Assembly: GCF_002964575.1 (NCBI RefSeq) | Contig: NZ_POQQ01000057.1 | Coordinates: 1-64,000, forward strand | Direction: 5' to 3' | Source of the DNA: Streptococcus suis | Lineage (GTDB): Bacteria > Bacillota > Bacilli > Lactobacillales > Streptococcaceae | Length of the DNA stretch: 64,000 bases | Part shown: positions 34,111-43,974 of the stretch, piece by piece | Numbering within the stretch: position 1 is the stretch's first letter | Layout of the letters: every line of letters begins with the position of its first letter | Made by a program: the position numbers and the translations under genes | The notes under the pieces: model-generated | Database searches by the model: none | Told to the model about the DNA's origin: nothing | What the model saw: the letters and a program-made list of their open reading frames with translations, nothing else

Positions 34111-35466
34111 TTATTTATCTTCAAAGAATGCATTGTAAAGTGCTTTGAGGGCTTTTTTCTTCTCTTCTGTTTTAACAACGAACATGACAGAAACTTCACT
34201 GGCACCTTGAGAAATCATGGCCAAATTGACATTTTGCTGTGAAAGAGCTGCTGTGGCAGTGGCGGTCACACCGACATGACTCTTCATGTTTTCGCCAACA
34301 ATCATGATGATGGACAGCCCGTGCTCAATCTCGGCCTTATCCACTTCCAGCTTAGTATTGAGTTGTCGAAGAATTTCTTCCTCCTTGATAGGTGTCAATT
34401 CACGTTCGCGGAGGACAATAGACAAATCATCAATACCAGTTGGCATATGTTCAAAGCGGATATTGAGGTCTTCAAGGATTTGCAAGACTTTACGACCAAA
34501 ACCAACTTCGCGGTTCATCAAGTATTTAGACATGTTAATACTTACGAAATCATCATCGGCAGCGATACCGACAACCGGAACAGTTTTCTCGGTATGTTTG
34601 TGGACAATTCGGGTACCGGGATGTTCAGGATTATTGGTATTTTTTATGACTAGAGGAATACGACCACGGTAGGCAGGAAGAAGGGCTTCATCATGAAGTA
34701 CAGAGAAGCCAGCATAGGCCAATTCCCGCATCTCACGATAGGTTAATTCCTTGATCGAATGTGGATTTTTGATAATGCCAGGGTGGGCGGCGAAGATACC
34801 ATCCACATCTGTAAAGTTTTCATAGAGATCGGCCTTGACACCAGCGGCTACGATGGAACCAGTAATGTCTGATCCTCCACGTGAGAAGGTACAAATTTGA
34901 TTATCAATTGTTACACCAAAGAATCCAGGAATAATAAGGATTTCATCCGCATCACGCAGTTCTTCAATTTTGTCATAGCTTGACGGAAGAATGCGAGCAT
35001 TACCTGGTTCAGAGCTGACGATAATGCCAGCTTTTTTAGGATGAACATAGCGTGCTGGCAGTCCCTTGTAGGTGAAGTATTCAGCAATCAATTTTGCATT
35101 GTTATCTTCACCAGCAGCTAGGAAAGCATCATAGAGAAAATCGTTGTTTTCAATTGGAAGGCTAGCCAGAGCTTTAATGCTTTCAGTGATTTTTTTCATG
35201 CTCTTGGCAGTGAAACCAAGCTCGTCCACCATTGCCTGATAGCGATTGATAATCCATTCTTGACTAGCAGTAACGTCTTCCCCATTGATGTAGTTTTTAT
35301 AATATTTGATTAAAGCATCTGTAACCTTGGTGTCCTCAGCATTTCGTTTTCCAGGTGCTGAAACAACGACAAAGCGGCGTTCGGGATCTGACTGAACAAT
35401 GTTAAATACTTTTTCTAGCTGACTGGCAGATGCAAGAGAGCTTCCGCCAAATTTGATAACTTTCAT
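34111..35466 (-). CDS. lysC: Aspartate kinase
   Basis: This enzyme phosphorylates aspartate, the first step to lysine, threonine, methionine and diaminopimelate or lysine for peptidoglycan. The 451-aa protein begins MKVIKFGGSSLASASQLEKV, has TFSRGGSDITGS in the catalytic domain, and two C-terminal ACT domains (SINMSKYLMNREVGFGRKVL and SIIMIVGENMKSHVGVTATA) for feedback control. It is monofunctional, with no homoserine dehydrogenase part. AAGGAGAT precedes the start. Confidence 0.92.
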   Translation of the reverse strand: MKVIKFGGSSLASASQLEKVFNIVQSDPERRFVVVSAPGKRNAEDTKVTDALIKYYKNYINGEDVTASQEWIINRYQAMVDELGFTAKSMKKITESIKALASLPIENNDFLYDAFLAAGEDNNAKLIAEYFTYKGLPARYVHPKKAGIIVSSEPGNARILPSSYDKIEELRDADEILIIPGFFGVTIDNQICTFSRGGSDITGSIVAAGVKADLYENFTDVDGIFAAHPGIIKNPHSIKELTYREMRELAYAGFSVLHDEALLPAYRGRIPLVIKNTNNPEHPGTRIVHKHTEKTVPVVGIAADDDFVSINMSKYLMNREVGFGRKVLQILEDLNIRFEHMPTGIDDLSIVLRERELTPIKEEEILRQLNTKLEVDKAEIEHGLSIIMIVGENMKSHVGVTATATAALSQQNVNLAMISQGASEVSVMFVVKTEEKKKALKALYNAFFEDK

Positions 35467-35647
35467 TCCTATCTCCTTGGATATTTTTTACTATTATAGC
35501 AGAATAGCATGGGATTGTCAGTACCTACAAACAAATCTTGTGACTAGTGAGCTTTAAAACGAACGATAGTTTTATCAAAAACTTTCTGAAAACAATAAAT
35601 TCCTTTCAACTATGCTACAATAAGATGGAATAGAATAGGAGAAAAAC

Positions 35648-36292
35648 ATGGTAAAAGCTATTATTTTTGATATGGATGGTGTTCTGTTTGATACAGAAAC
35701 CTTTTATTTTCAACGTCGGATTGATTTTCTGGCAACCAAGGGACTGTCGGTAGACCATTTAGAGCCATCTATTTTTGTTGGTGGTAGAGCTAGTCAAATG
35801 TGGAAACGTATCCTGGCAGATGATTATGAAAGTTGGGATGTACCTGCCTTGGAGGAAGAGTATCGCATTTACAAGGAAAATCGTCCTACTCCTTATGCGG
35901 AGCGTATTTTTCCGGATGTAAGAGAGAGTCTGGAGCGTTTGACTACTAAAGGCATACCTCTGGCATTGGCCTCCAATACAGACAAGGAAGAGATTGAACG
36001 AGCTTTGTCTGAGGCGGGGATTGCAGAGTATTTTGATTGGACCTTTTCTGGTATGGACTGTCAAGCACCAAAGCCACATCCAGCAGTGTATGAACGGGCA
36101 GCCCAAGCTTTAGGAGTGGATAAAGAGGATGTTTTGGTCTTTGAAGACAGCTCTAAGGGGATTGCAGCAGCAAAAGCGGCAGACCTGACTGTTTGGGCTA
36201 TTCGAGATCAGCACTATGGCATCGACCAGTCCCAAGCTGATCAGCTTGTAGATAGTTTGGGTCAAGCACTGGAACTATTAGACATAGGATAA
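35648..36292 (+). CDS. HAD-superfamily hydrolase, subfamily IA (phosphoglucomutase-like)
   Basis: The 214-aa protein has motif I FDMDGVLFDTE, a helical C1 cap, motif II LALASNTDK and motif III/IV KPHPAVYERAAQALGV with VFEDSSKGIAAA. This pattern is shared by beta-phosphoglucomutases and various sugar-phosphate phosphatases. Its substrate is not evident. AGGAGA precedes the ATG. It is transcribed toward the fab cluster but ends about 155 nt before it. Confidence 0.85.
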   Translation: MVKAIIFDMDGVLFDTETFYFQRRIDFLATKGLSVDHLEPSIFVGGRASQMWKRILADDYESWDVPALEEEYRIYKENRPTPYAERIFPDVRESLERLTTKGIPLALASNTDKEEIERALSEAGIAEYFDWTFSGMDCQAPKPHPAVYERAAQALGVDKEDVLVFEDSSKGIAAAKAADLTVWAIRDQHYGIDQSQADQLVDSLGQALELLDIG

Positions 36293-36348
36293 AAGAGTTG
36301 GCTTTGCCGACTTTTTTTCGGATGTCACACTTTATGTAGGGTAAACTA

Positions 36349-36424
36349 GTGACAAATTTTCATTGTGTGTTAGAATGGATTACAGAGTTTGAGATTTGAT
36401 GTTCAAATATTTTAAATATCAAAC
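36349..36424 (+). promoter_or_regulatory. fabM promoter with FabT-like box
   Basis: GTGACA (36349-36354) and TAGAAT (36371-36376) with a 16-nt spacer may be the promoter. Downstream, ATTTGATGTTCAAAT (36394-36408) is a near-perfect palindrome that fits the FabT operator, and TTTAAATATCAAAC (36411-36424) is a weaker match. Confidence 0.6.
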
Positions 36425-36447
36425 TATTTTTTCGGAAGGAGAATCAG

Positions 36448-37239
36448 ATGGCTTACCAAACAGTTGCTTATGAGGTGATAGGGAACCTTGCTAGACTGAC
36501 ATTCAATCGTCCTGATGTTGCTAATGGCTTTGACATTCCTATGTGTGAAGAGATTCTTGCAGCAATAGAAGAAACGGCTAAAAATGACAAGGTTCACTTC
36601 CTACAGATTGCTGCCAATGGTCCTATTTTCTCTGTCGGAGGAGATTTGGTGGAGATGAAGCGAGCGGTGGATGAGGACGATATTCCCTCTCTTGTGCGCA
36701 TAGCAGAGCTGGTTAATGACATCTCCTTCGCCCTCAAGCAGCTACCAAAGGTTGTCATTATGGTCGCCGATGGAGCAGTAGCAGGCGCAGCAGCCAATAT
36801 GGCTGTAGCTGCGGATTTTGTCATCGCCTCAACCAAGACAAAATTCATTCAGGCCTTTGTTGGCGTTGGTTTGGCACCAGACGCGGGTGGTATTTTCCTA
36901 CTCAGTCGTGCTATTGGAGCCAATCGTGCCAGCCACTTGGCTATGACTGGAGAGGGCTTGTCTGCTGAAAAAGCCTTAGAATATGGGATTGTCTATAAGA
37001 TGGTGGAGCCGGAGAAGTTGGAAAAAACGGTCCAGCAGGTCCTTAAGAAACTCATGCGTGGGTCCATCAATTCCTACGTGGCGATCAAGCAACTGGTCTG
37101 GGAGAGTCAGTTCAAGGACTGGGAATCTTATCGTACTTTAGAGCTGAAATTGCAAGAAAGTTTAGCCTTTAAAGAAGACTTCAAAGAGGGTGTAAGAGCC
37201 CATGCAGAGCGGAGAAGACCAAACTTTACAGGAAAATAA
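36448..37239 (+). CDS. fabM: Trans-2-decenoyl-ACP isomerase FabM (enoyl-CoA hydratase family)
   Basis: FabM isomerises trans-2-decenoyl-ACP to the cis-3 form and so starts unsaturated fatty acid synthesis in streptococci, which have no FabA. The 263-aa crotonase-fold protein starts [20 protein letters not shown] and has the oxyanion-hole segments [10 protein letters not shown] and [12 protein letters not shown]. It is the first gene of the fab cluster and lies directly before fabT. Its position supports FabM rather than another crotonase. Confidence 0.9.
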   Translation: MAYQTVAYEVIGNLARLTFNRPDVANGFDIPMCEEILAAIEETAKNDKVHFLQIAANGPIFSVGGDLVEMKRAVDEDDIPSLVRIAELVNDISFALKQLPKVVIMVADGAVAGAAANMAVAADFVIASTKTKFIQAFVGVGLAPDAGGIFLLSRAIGANRASHLAMTGEGLSAEKALEYGIVYKMVEPEKLEKTVQQVLKKLMRGSINSYVAIKQLVWESQFKDWESYRTLELKLQESLAFKEDFKEGVRAHAERRRPNFTGK

Positions 37240-37259
37240 TGAAGATTTTCTGAAAAAAT

Positions 37260-37303
37260 ATTTGACATTCAAATTATTTTAGATTATACTTTGATTATCA
37301 AAG
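37260..37303 (+). promoter_or_regulatory. fabT promoter bracketed by two FabT boxes
   Basis: TTGACA (37262-37267), a 17-nt spacer and TATACT (37285-37290) form a near-consensus promoter. One FabT-like palindrome (ATTTGACATTCAAAT, 37260-37274) covers the -35, and a second (CTTTGATTATCAAAG, 37289-37303) begins at the end of the -10. A FabT dimer at either box would block RNA polymerase, giving autorepression and control of the downstream fab genes. Confidence 0.8.
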
Positions 37304-37318
37304 TAAAGGAGGCTTGTT

Positions 37319-37753
37319 TTGGAAGATTCAAAAGTAAATGAATATCTGACAGCAATTTTTAATAATGTGTTGGTGATTGAAGAAACAAGTCTTCGCGGCA
37401 GTCGTTTCAATGATATTTCTATTAAAGAAATGCACACCATTGATGTCATCGGTGGTATGGATGGTGCGACGCCGAGCGATGTAGCTCGAACTTTGATGGT
37501 TACACTTGGTACGGTGACGACTAGCTTAAATAATTTGGAGAGAAAGGGATACGTTGAGCGTATCCGTTCTACCAAAGACAGGCGAGTGGTTCATCTCTAT
37601 CTGACCAAGAAAGGTCGTTTGGTCTATCGCTTGCACCAACGGTTTCATAATGAAATGGTCAAGCAGATTACAGACGGCATGGATGAGGCAGAATACCAAG
37701 TGATGAAAAAAGGGCTCTACAAACTCTATAATTTCTTGGAGGATTTGAAATGA
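37319..37753 (+). CDS. fabT: FabT, MarR-family repressor of fatty acid synthesis
   Basis: FabT represses fab genes when bound to long-chain acyl-ACP. The 144-aa winged-helix protein has the MarR pattern [42 protein letters not shown]. The start is TTG at 37319, 6 nt after AAAGGAGG. It overlaps fabH by 4 nt (ATGA), so the two are translationally coupled. Confidence 0.94.
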   Translation: MEDSKVNEYLTAIFNNVLVIEETSLRGSRFNDISIKEMHTIDVIGGMDGATPSDVARTLMVTLGTVTTSLNNLERKGYVERIRSTKDRRVVHLYLTKKGRLVYRLHQRFHNEMVKQITDGMDEAEYQVMKKGLYKLYNFLEDLK

Positions 37754-38727
37754 GAACCTTCGCTAAAATCAGTCAGGTTGCCCACTATGTTCCTGAACAG
37801 GTCGTGAGCAATGATGATTTAGCACAGATTATGGATACCAGCGATGACTGGATTGCTTCACGGACGGGTATTCGTCAAAGACGGATTGTTGTAGATGAAA
37901 ATACCAGCAATTTAGCTAGTCAGGTTGCCCAATCCTTGCTAGACAAGTCGGGTGTGGCTGCTGATGAAATTGATTTTATCATCATCGCAACCATCACACC
38001 AGATTCAGCCATGCCGTCAACGGCAGCTCGGGTCCAGGCGGCAATCGGTGCCAAGAAAGCTTTTGCCTATGACCTGGTGGCAGCTTGTTCGGGCTTCGTT
38101 TTCGCCCTGTCCACCGCCGACAAACTGATCTCCTCTGGTATCTACCAAAAGGGAATCGTGATTGGAGCAGAGGTCTTGTCCAAGACTCTTGACTGGACAG
38201 ATCGTGGAACGGCAGTCTTGTTTGGAGATGGTGCTGGTGGGGTTTTGCTGGAAGCTAGCTCGGAGCAGCATTTCCTGGCAGAAATCAACCGAACGGATGG
38301 CAGTCGTGGTCTCGGTTTGACCTCTGGTCAAACAGGTTTGCACTCTCCTTTTTCAAAAAAGGGAGGCAATCAGCCCTATTTGCAGATGGATGGTCGAGCG
38401 ATTTTTGAGTTTGCTGTTCGCGACGTGACCAAGACCATCGCCGAGCTGTTAGACAGTCAGGGTCTGACGGGTGATGAGGTGGATTACTTCCTGCTTCATC
38501 AGGCAAATAGTCGGATTTTGGATAAGATGGCACGCAAGTTAGGTATTGGTGTTGAGAAATTTCCAGCCAATATGATGCACTATGGCAATACCAGTGCAGC
38601 CAGCATTCCTATTCTCTTATCAGAATGTGTGGAAGCAGGCAGCTTGCGCTTGGATGGTAGCCAAACGGTTGTGTTGGCAGGCTTTGGTGGCGGCCTAACT
38701 TGGGGAACGCTACTACTGAAACTTTAG
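37750..38727 (+). CDS. fabH: Beta-ketoacyl-ACP synthase III
   Basis: FabH condenses acetyl-CoA with malonyl-ACP to start chain elongation. The 325-aa protein has the catalytic Cys112 in LVAACSGF, the His of LLHQANSRI and the Asn of HYGNTSAAS. It is complete. Confidence 0.96.
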   Translation: MRTFAKISQVAHYVPEQVVSNDDLAQIMDTSDDWIASRTGIRQRRIVVDENTSNLASQVAQSLLDKSGVAADEIDFIIIATITPDSAMPSTAARVQAAIGAKKAFAYDLVAACSGFVFALSTADKLISSGIYQKGIVIGAEVLSKTLDWTDRGTAVLFGDGAGGVLLEASSEQHFLAEINRTDGSRGLGLTSGQTGLHSPFSKKGGNQPYLQMDGRAIFEFAVRDVTKTIAELLDSQGLTGDEVDYFLLHQANSRILDKMARKLGIGVEKFPANMMHYGNTSAASIPILLSECVEAGSLRLDGSQTVVLAGFGGGLTWGTLLLKL

Positions 38728-38785
38728 TTAATTCCTTGCCTTAGGCAAGATTTTAAAAATTTTTTTATCAAAAAGGAGCACTATC

Positions 38786-39010
38786 ATGGCAGTATTTGAA
38801 AAAGTACAAGAAATCATCGTTGAAGAATTGGGTAAGGATGCTGAAGAAGTAACCCTTACAACAACATTTGAAGATTTGGACGCAGATTCATTGGATCTTT
38901 TCCAAGTTATCTCTGAAATCGAAGATGCATTCGACATCCAAATCGACACTGAAGAAGGTTTGACAACTGTAGGCGATTTGGTTGCCTACGTTGAAGAAAA
39001 AACAAAATAA
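38786..39010 (+). CDS. acpP: Acyl carrier protein
   Basis: AcpP carries growing acyl chains on a phosphopantetheine attached to the Ser of [18 protein letters not shown]. The 74-aa protein is acidic. AAAGGAG precedes the ATG. The attachment sequence has [11 protein letters not shown] rather than the more common VELVMxLED, but the key DSLD is present. AcpS (32126) would activate it. Confidence 0.95.
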   Translation: MAVFEKVQEIIVEELGKDAEEVTLTTTFEDLDADSLDLFQVISEIEDAFDIQIDTEEGLTTVGDLVAYVEEKTK

Positions 39011-39016
39011 TATTTC

Positions 39017-39046
39017 TAAGGAAAAGTGCTGGTGAGCATTTTTCTT
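39017..39046 (+). terminator. Terminator after acpP
   Basis: AAAAGTGCT pairs with AGCATTTTT around GGTG, with one G-U pair. It ends in a T-rich tract. It could lower transcription of the genes from fabK onward. Confidence 0.6.
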
Positions 39047-39056
39047 TGGATAGATA

Positions 39057-39145
39057 GTTTGATAATCAAAACATTGAAATATCAAACTAATTATTAAGTG
39101 AGGGCTTTGCCCTCGCTTGTTTAGCTAATTGTTTGATATTCAAAT
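39057..39145 (+). promoter_or_regulatory. FabT-like boxes and hairpin before fabK
   Basis: Three palindromes match FabT sites: GTTTGATAATCAAAA (39057-39071), ATTGAAATATCAAAC (39073-39087) and GTTTGATATTCAAAT (39131-39145). Between them, AAGTGAGGGC and GCCCTCGCTT (39096-39118) form a 10-bp hairpin with one G-U pair. This gap seems to set a second, separately controlled expression level for fabK to fabZ. Confidence 0.7.
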
Positions 39146-39177
39146 GATTAGGTAAGCAAAGAAAGAATGAGGGAACT

Positions 39178-40143
39178 ATGAAAACAAAGATTACAGAATT
39201 ATTGAACATTGATTATCCAATTTTCCAAGGTGGGATGGCCTGGGTTGCAGACGGTGACTTGGCTGGTGCGGTTTCAAATGCTGGTGGTCTGGGCATCATC
39301 GGTGGGGGAAATGCTCCCAAAGAGGTCGTCAAGGCAAATATTGAAAAGGTGAAGTCTATCACAGACAAGCCTTTCGGGGTCAATATCATGCTTTTATCTC
39401 CTTTTGCGGACGATATCGTTGACTTGGTCATCGAAGAAGGTGTCAAGGTGGTGACGACAGGTGCGGGCAATCCTGGTAAATACATGGAACGCTTGCATGC
39501 AGCTGGTATTATTGTGATTCCAGTAGTTCCTAGTGTGGCTCTTGCCAAACGTATGGAAAAACTGGGTGTGGATGCCGTCATCGCTGAAGGAATGGAAGCA
39601 GGCGGCCACATCGGTAAATTGACCACTATGACCCTGGTCCGTCAGGTTGTTGAAGCAGTTTCGATTCCTGTTATCGCAGCGGGCGGTATAGCAGATGGTG
39701 CTGGTGCTGCCGCAGCCTTTATGCTAGGGGCAGAAGCCATCCAAGTGGGGACGCGTTTTGTTGTTGCCAAGGAGTCAAATGCCCACCCAGCCTACAAGGA
39801 GAAGGTCCTCAAGGCCAAGGATATTGACACGACTGTTTCTGCCTCCGTTGTCGGACATTCGGTGCGTGCCATTAAGAACAAACTTTCTACAGCCTATGCT
39901 GCTGCGGAAAAAGACTTCCTAGCAGGGAAAATTTCTGCAGAATCTATTGAAGAACTTGGGGCAGGTGCCCTTCGCAATGCCGTTGTGGATGGTGATGTGG
40001 TCAATGGTTCGGTCATGGCAGGTCAGATAGCTGGCTTGGTGACCAAGGAAGAAACCTGTGAAGAAATTCTGAAGGATTTATATTTTGGAGCTGCCAAGGT
40101 GATTCGTGAAGAGGCGAATCGCTGGGCATCTGTTGGAGAATAA
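39178..40143 (+). CDS. fabK: Enoyl-ACP reductase II (FMN)
   Basis: FabK reduces enoyl-ACP with NAD(P)H and FMN, replacing FabI in streptococci; this explains their natural triclosan tolerance. The 321-aa TIM barrel starts ITELLNIDYPIFQGGMAWVADGDLAGAVSNAGGLGIIG, has the phosphate-binding AAGGIADG and AIQVGTRFV. AATGAGGGAACT precedes the ATG. Confidence 0.96.
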   Translation: MKTKITELLNIDYPIFQGGMAWVADGDLAGAVSNAGGLGIIGGGNAPKEVVKANIEKVKSITDKPFGVNIMLLSPFADDIVDLVIEEGVKVVTTGAGNPGKYMERLHAAGIIVIPVVPSVALAKRMEKLGVDAVIAEGMEAGGHIGKLTTMTLVRQVVEAVSIPVIAAGGIADGAGAAAAFMLGAEAIQVGTRFVVAKESNAHPAYKEKVLKAKDIDTTVSASVVGHSVRAIKNKLSTAYAAAEKDFLAGKISAESIEELGAGALRNAVVDGDVVNGSVMAGQIAGLVTKEETCEEILKDLYFGAAKVIREEANRWASVGE

Positions 40144-40144
40144 G

Positions 40145-41065
40145 ATGACAAAAACAGCCTTTCTATTTGCAGGTCAAGGGGCTCAGACACTTGGTATGGC
40201 CCGTGACCTCTATGACACTTATCCTATTGTCAAGGAAACCTATGATCAAGCTAGTCAGATTTTGGGCTATGATGTGCGGGACTTGATTGACCACCAGGAA
40301 GACAAGCTCAACCAGACCCGCTATACCCAGCCGGCGATTTTGACAACCTCACTTGCTATCTATCGTTTGTTGGCAGAAAAGGGGATTGAGCCCGACATGG
40401 TGGCTGGTTTGTCCTTGGGAGAATACGCAGCCTTGGTTGCCTCAGGTGCTTTGGCCTTTGAAGATGCTATTGCACTGATTGCCAAACGGGGTGAGTACAT
40501 GGAAACGGCTGCGCCAGCAGGAACTGGTAAGATGGTCGCTGTCCTCAATGCAGATGCCAACTTGATAGAAGAAATCTGTTCGACTGTTACCTCTGGAATT
40601 GTTTCCCCAGCCAACTACAACACACCGGCCCAAATCGTCATCGGAGGCGAGGTGGCTACAGTGGATGAGGCGGTTGAATTGCTGAAGGAAGCAGGTGTCA
40701 AACGGATGATTCCGCTCAATGTATCTGGCCCCTTTCACACGGCTCTCCTGCGACCAGCTTCGGAGCAACTGGCTCAGGCCTTGGAGCAGGTGGAATTTGC
40801 GGACTTCCAAGTAGAGTTGGTTGGCAATACGGAAGCCAAGGTCATGAAAAAAGAGAACATCCAGTCCCTTTTGACCCGTCAGGTTATGGAGCCAGTCCGT
40901 TTTTATGAGTCTATTGGGACCATGCAGGCGGCTGGAGTGAACAAGTTTATCGAAATCGGTCCAGGCAAGGTCTTGGCAGGTTTTATCAAGAAGATTGATA
41001 AGACGGCTGAGGTTGTGACGGTGGAAGATGTAACAAGCCTAGAAAGCTTGTTGAATAGCCAATAA
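40145..41065 (+). CDS. fabD: Malonyl-CoA:ACP transacylase
   Basis: FabD loads malonate onto ACP. The 306-aa protein begins MTKTAFLFAGQGAQTLGMARDL and has the nucleophile GLSLGEY and the catalytic His in GPFHTALL. The ATG at 40145 starts 2 nt after the fabK stop and is served by GGAG within fabK; the frame extension to 40106 is not needed. Confidence 0.96.
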   Translation: MTKTAFLFAGQGAQTLGMARDLYDTYPIVKETYDQASQILGYDVRDLIDHQEDKLNQTRYTQPAILTTSLAIYRLLAEKGIEPDMVAGLSLGEYAALVASGALAFEDAIALIAKRGEYMETAAPAGTGKMVAVLNADANLIEEICSTVTSGIVSPANYNTPAQIVIGGEVATVDEAVELLKEAGVKRMIPLNVSGPFHTALLRPASEQLAQALEQVEFADFQVELVGNTEAKVMKKENIQSLLTRQVMEPVRFYESIGTMQAAGVNKFIEIGPGKVLAGFIKKIDKTAEVVTVEDVTSLESLLNSQ

Positions 41066-41074
41066 GGAGAAATC

Positions 41075-41809
41075 ATGGAACTTACCAATAAAAATGTGTT
41101 CGTAACGGGTTCAAGTCGAGGAATCGGCTTGGCCATTGCCCATAAATTTGCCAGCCTTGGTGCCAATGTGGTGCTGAACGGTCGTGGTCAGCTGGGCCAG
41201 GACTTGCTGGACAGCTTTTCAAGCTACGGTGTCAAAGTAGTGGCAATTTCAGGAGATATTTCCAGCTCGGCGGATGCCAAACGGATGGTGGCAGAAGCTA
41301 TCGAAACCCTCGGTAGCGTTGATATCTTGGTCAACAATGCAGGGATTACCAAAGACGGTATGGCTCTTCGGATGACGGAAGAGGATTTCGAGAGCGTTTT
41401 AAGTATCAACTTAACCGGAACTTTCAACATGACTCAGGCAGTCTTGAAGCCTATGACCAAGGCGCGTGAAGGGGCTATTATCAATCTATCAAGTGTATCT
41501 GGCTTGATTGGAAATGCTGGACAGGCCAACTATGCTGCTTCTAAGGCAGGTGTCATTGGTTTTACAAAATCCATTGCCCGTGAAGTTGCTGGTCGAAATG
41601 TTCGCGTCAATGCCATTGCACCAGGCTTTATCCAGTCAGATATGACAGATGTCCTGTCTGATAAGATTAAAGAGGCTATGTTGGGGCAGATTCCTATGAA
41701 ACGCTTTGGTTTGACAGAAGAAGTAGCGGATGTAGCTGTATTCCTTGCCAAGCAAGAATATCTGACAGGTCAAGTGATTGCAATTGACGGCGGCTTGACC
41801 ATGCAGTAA
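41075..41809 (+). CDS. fabG: 3-oxoacyl-ACP reductase
   Basis: FabG reduces beta-ketoacyl-ACP with NADPH. This 244-aa short-chain dehydrogenase has the cofactor motif GSSRGIGLAIA, the NNAG motif, the Ser in INLSSVSG and YAASKAG with catalytic Tyr and Lys. AAGGAGAAATC precedes the ATG. Confidence 0.96.
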   Translation: MELTNKNVFVTGSSRGIGLAIAHKFASLGANVVLNGRGQLGQDLLDSFSSYGVKVVAISGDISSSADAKRMVAEAIETLGSVDILVNNAGITKDGMALRMTEEDFESVLSINLTGTFNMTQAVLKPMTKAREGAIINLSSVSGLIGNAGQANYAASKAGVIGFTKSIAREVAGRNVRVNAIAPGFIQSDMTDVLSDKIKEAMLGQIPMKRFGLTEEVADVAVFLAKQEYLTGQVIAIDGGLTMQ

Positions 41810-41822
41810 GAGAGGTTTGAAA

Positions 41823-43058
41823 ATGACAAAATTTAATCGTGTAGTAGTAACAGGCTATGGTCTGACATCGCCAATTGGCAATACGCCAGAGGAATTCTGG
41901 GATAGCCTGGTCAATGGTAAGATTGGGATCGGAAAGATTACCAAGTTTGATACCAGTGAATACTCTGTCCATAATGCTGCGGAAATCAAGGATTTTCCTT
42001 TTGACAAATACTTTGTTAAAAAAGATACCAACCGCTATGACAACTATTCCCTCTATGCTCTCTATGCAGCTCAAGAGGCAGTAGCCAATGCTAATCTTGA
42101 TACAGAAGCCGTTGACAGTGACCGTTTTGGCGTTATCTTATCAACAGGTATCGGTGGTATTTTGGAAATCGAAGAGCAGGTGGCTCGTATGAACGAAAAA
42201 GGTCCAAAACGCATTCGTCCTATGGCCCTTCCAAAAGCTCTTCCAAATATGGCGGCTGGAAATATTGCTATGCAAGTCGGTGCAAATGGTGTCTGCAAGT
42301 GTGTCATCACAGCCTGTGCTTCATCCAACGATGCCTTGGGAGAAGCCTTCCGTGAAATCAAGTTTGGCTTCCAAGATGTCATGTTGGCAGGTGGCTCAGA
42401 AGCAGCCATTACGCCTTTTGCAATCGGTGGTTTCCAAGCCTTGACGGCTATGTCGACTACTGAGGATCCAGAACGTGCGTCTATTCCATTTGACAAGGAC
42501 CGCAATGGTTTTGTCATGGGAGAGGGTTCCGCGGTTTTAGTATTGGAAAGTTTGGAACACGCAGAGGCACGTGGGGCAACTATCTTGGCTGAAATCGTTG
42601 GTTATGGAAATACCTGCGATGCCCACCACATGACGTCTCCACATCCAGAAGGTCTGGGTGCTATTAAGGCTATGAAGTTGGCTATTTCAGAAGCAGGTTT
42701 AGAGCCAGCTGACATTGACTACATCAATGCCCATGGAACTTCGACACCGGCTAATGAAAAAGGGGAAAGTCAAGCTATCGTATCCGTCTTCGGCAAGAAC
42801 ACGCCAGTTTCTTCCACCAAGTCCTTCACGGGTCACTTGTTGGGGGCAGCAGGTGCCGTTGAAGCAGCGGCTGTTATAGAGGCGATGCGTCATTCCTATG
42901 CACCGAAGACAGCTGGTACGACGGAGTTGTCTGACTACATCGAAGCGGATGTTATCTATGGTCAAGGTCGTGACATGGAAATCCGTCATGCCATTTCAAA
43001 TACATTTGGCTTTGGGGGTCACAACTCGGTGATTGCTTTCAAACGTTGGGAGGCTTAA
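41823..43058 (+). CDS. fabF: Beta-ketoacyl-ACP synthase II
   Basis: FabF elongates acyl-ACP with malonyl-ACP. The 411-aa protein shows the Cys of VITACASS, His in NAHGTSTP and His in TKSFTGHLLGAAG. I chose ATG 41823, with AGAGG 7 nt upstream. It runs directly into accB without a gap. Confidence 0.96.
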   Translation: MTKFNRVVVTGYGLTSPIGNTPEEFWDSLVNGKIGIGKITKFDTSEYSVHNAAEIKDFPFDKYFVKKDTNRYDNYSLYALYAAQEAVANANLDTEAVDSDRFGVILSTGIGGILEIEEQVARMNEKGPKRIRPMALPKALPNMAAGNIAMQVGANGVCKCVITACASSNDALGEAFREIKFGFQDVMLAGGSEAAITPFAIGGFQALTAMSTTEDPERASIPFDKDRNGFVMGEGSAVLVLESLEHAEARGATILAEIVGYGNTCDAHHMTSPHPEGLGAIKAMKLAISEAGLEPADIDYINAHGTSTPANEKGESQAIVSVFGKNTPVSSTKSFTGHLLGAAGAVEAAAVIEAMRHSYAPKTAGTTELSDYIEADVIYGQGRDMEIRHAISNTFGFGGHNSVIAFKRWEA

Positions 43059-43535
43059 GTGAATATTACAGAAATAAAGGACTTGATGAGTCAGTTTGAC
43101 CAGTCAAGTTTGCGAGAATTTTCATATAGCAATGCTGGGGAAACCTTGCATTTCAGTAAAAACCAGCAGGCGACAGTGGCTCCGAGTGCAATCGTAGAAG
43201 CTCCGCTTGCTCCAGTAGCTCCTGCAAGCCCCGCCCCTGTGCCAGCAGTTGAAACCAGTGAGCCAGCTCCAGTAGAAGCAGGTGCCAGCCCTGTGGCAGA
43301 GGGTGCGGTAGTGGAAAGTCCACTTGTTGGTGTGGCCTATTTGTCACCAGCTCCAGACAAGCCAGCATTTGTAGCGGTCGGCGATACGGTCAAAAAAGGA
43401 CAGACCCTCATGATTATCGAAGCCATGAAGGTCATGAACGAAGTACCTGCTGACCGTGACGGTGTGGTCACAGAGATTTTGGTGGCCAACCAGGATGTTG
43501 TAGAATTTGGACAAGGATTGGTACGCATCAAATGA
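43059..43535 (+). CDS. accB: Biotin carboxyl carrier protein of acetyl-CoA carboxylase
   Basis: AccB holds the biotin that carries CO2 between AccC and AccA/AccD. The 158 aa comprise an N-terminal segment, a Pro/Ala-rich flexible linker (about 45-85) and the biotinyl domain with Lys in [11 protein letters not shown]. The start is GTG at 43059, directly after the fabF stop, with GGGAGG in fabF as RBS. It overlaps fabZ by 4 nt. Confidence 0.95.
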   Translation: MNITEIKDLMSQFDQSSLREFSYSNAGETLHFSKNQQATVAPSAIVEAPLAPVAPASPAPVPAVETSEPAPVEAGASPVAEGAVVESPLVGVAYLSPAPDKPAFVAVGDTVKKGQTLMIIEAMKVMNEVPADRDGVVTEILVANQDVVEFGQGLVRIK

Positions 43536-43954
43536 TTGATATTTTGAAAATTAAAGAGGCTCTTCCTCATCGCTACCCTATGCTCTTGGTCGATCGTGTC
43601 CTTGAAGTATCGGAAGACGAGATTGTCGCCCTCAAAAATGTGACCATTAACGAGCCATTCTTCAACGGGCATTTCCCAGACTACCCTGTTATGCCAGGCG
43701 TTCTCATCATGGAGGCCTTGGCACAAACCGCAGGTGTCTTGGAGTTGTCCAAGGAAGAAAACAAGGGCAAGCTGGTCTTTTATGCCGGCATGGACAAGGT
43801 CAAATTTAAGAAGCAAGTTGTACCTGGCGACCAGTTGATTATGACAGCTAAATTTGTCAAACGCCGTGGAACCATTGCGGTCGTTGAGGCAAAGGCAGAG
43901 GTGGACGGAAAATTGGCTGCGTCTGGGGTGTTGACTTTTGCTATCGGAAACTAA
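43532..43954 (+). CDS. fabZ: 3-hydroxyacyl-ACP dehydratase
   Basis: FabZ dehydrates beta-hydroxyacyl-ACP. The 140-aa hotdog-fold protein has [13 protein letters not shown], the catalytic His in [14 protein letters not shown] and Glu in LIMEALAQT. With FabM and FabK it forms the streptococcal route to unsaturated chains. Confidence 0.96.
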   Translation: MIDILKIKEALPHRYPMLLVDRVLEVSEDEIVALKNVTINEPFFNGHFPDYPVMPGVLIMEALAQTAGVLELSKEENKGKLVFYAGMDKVKFKKQVVPGDQLIMTAKFVKRRGTIAVVEAKAEVDGKLAASGVLTFAIGN

Positions 43955-43974
43955 ATCAGTTCTCCCTTTTATCT

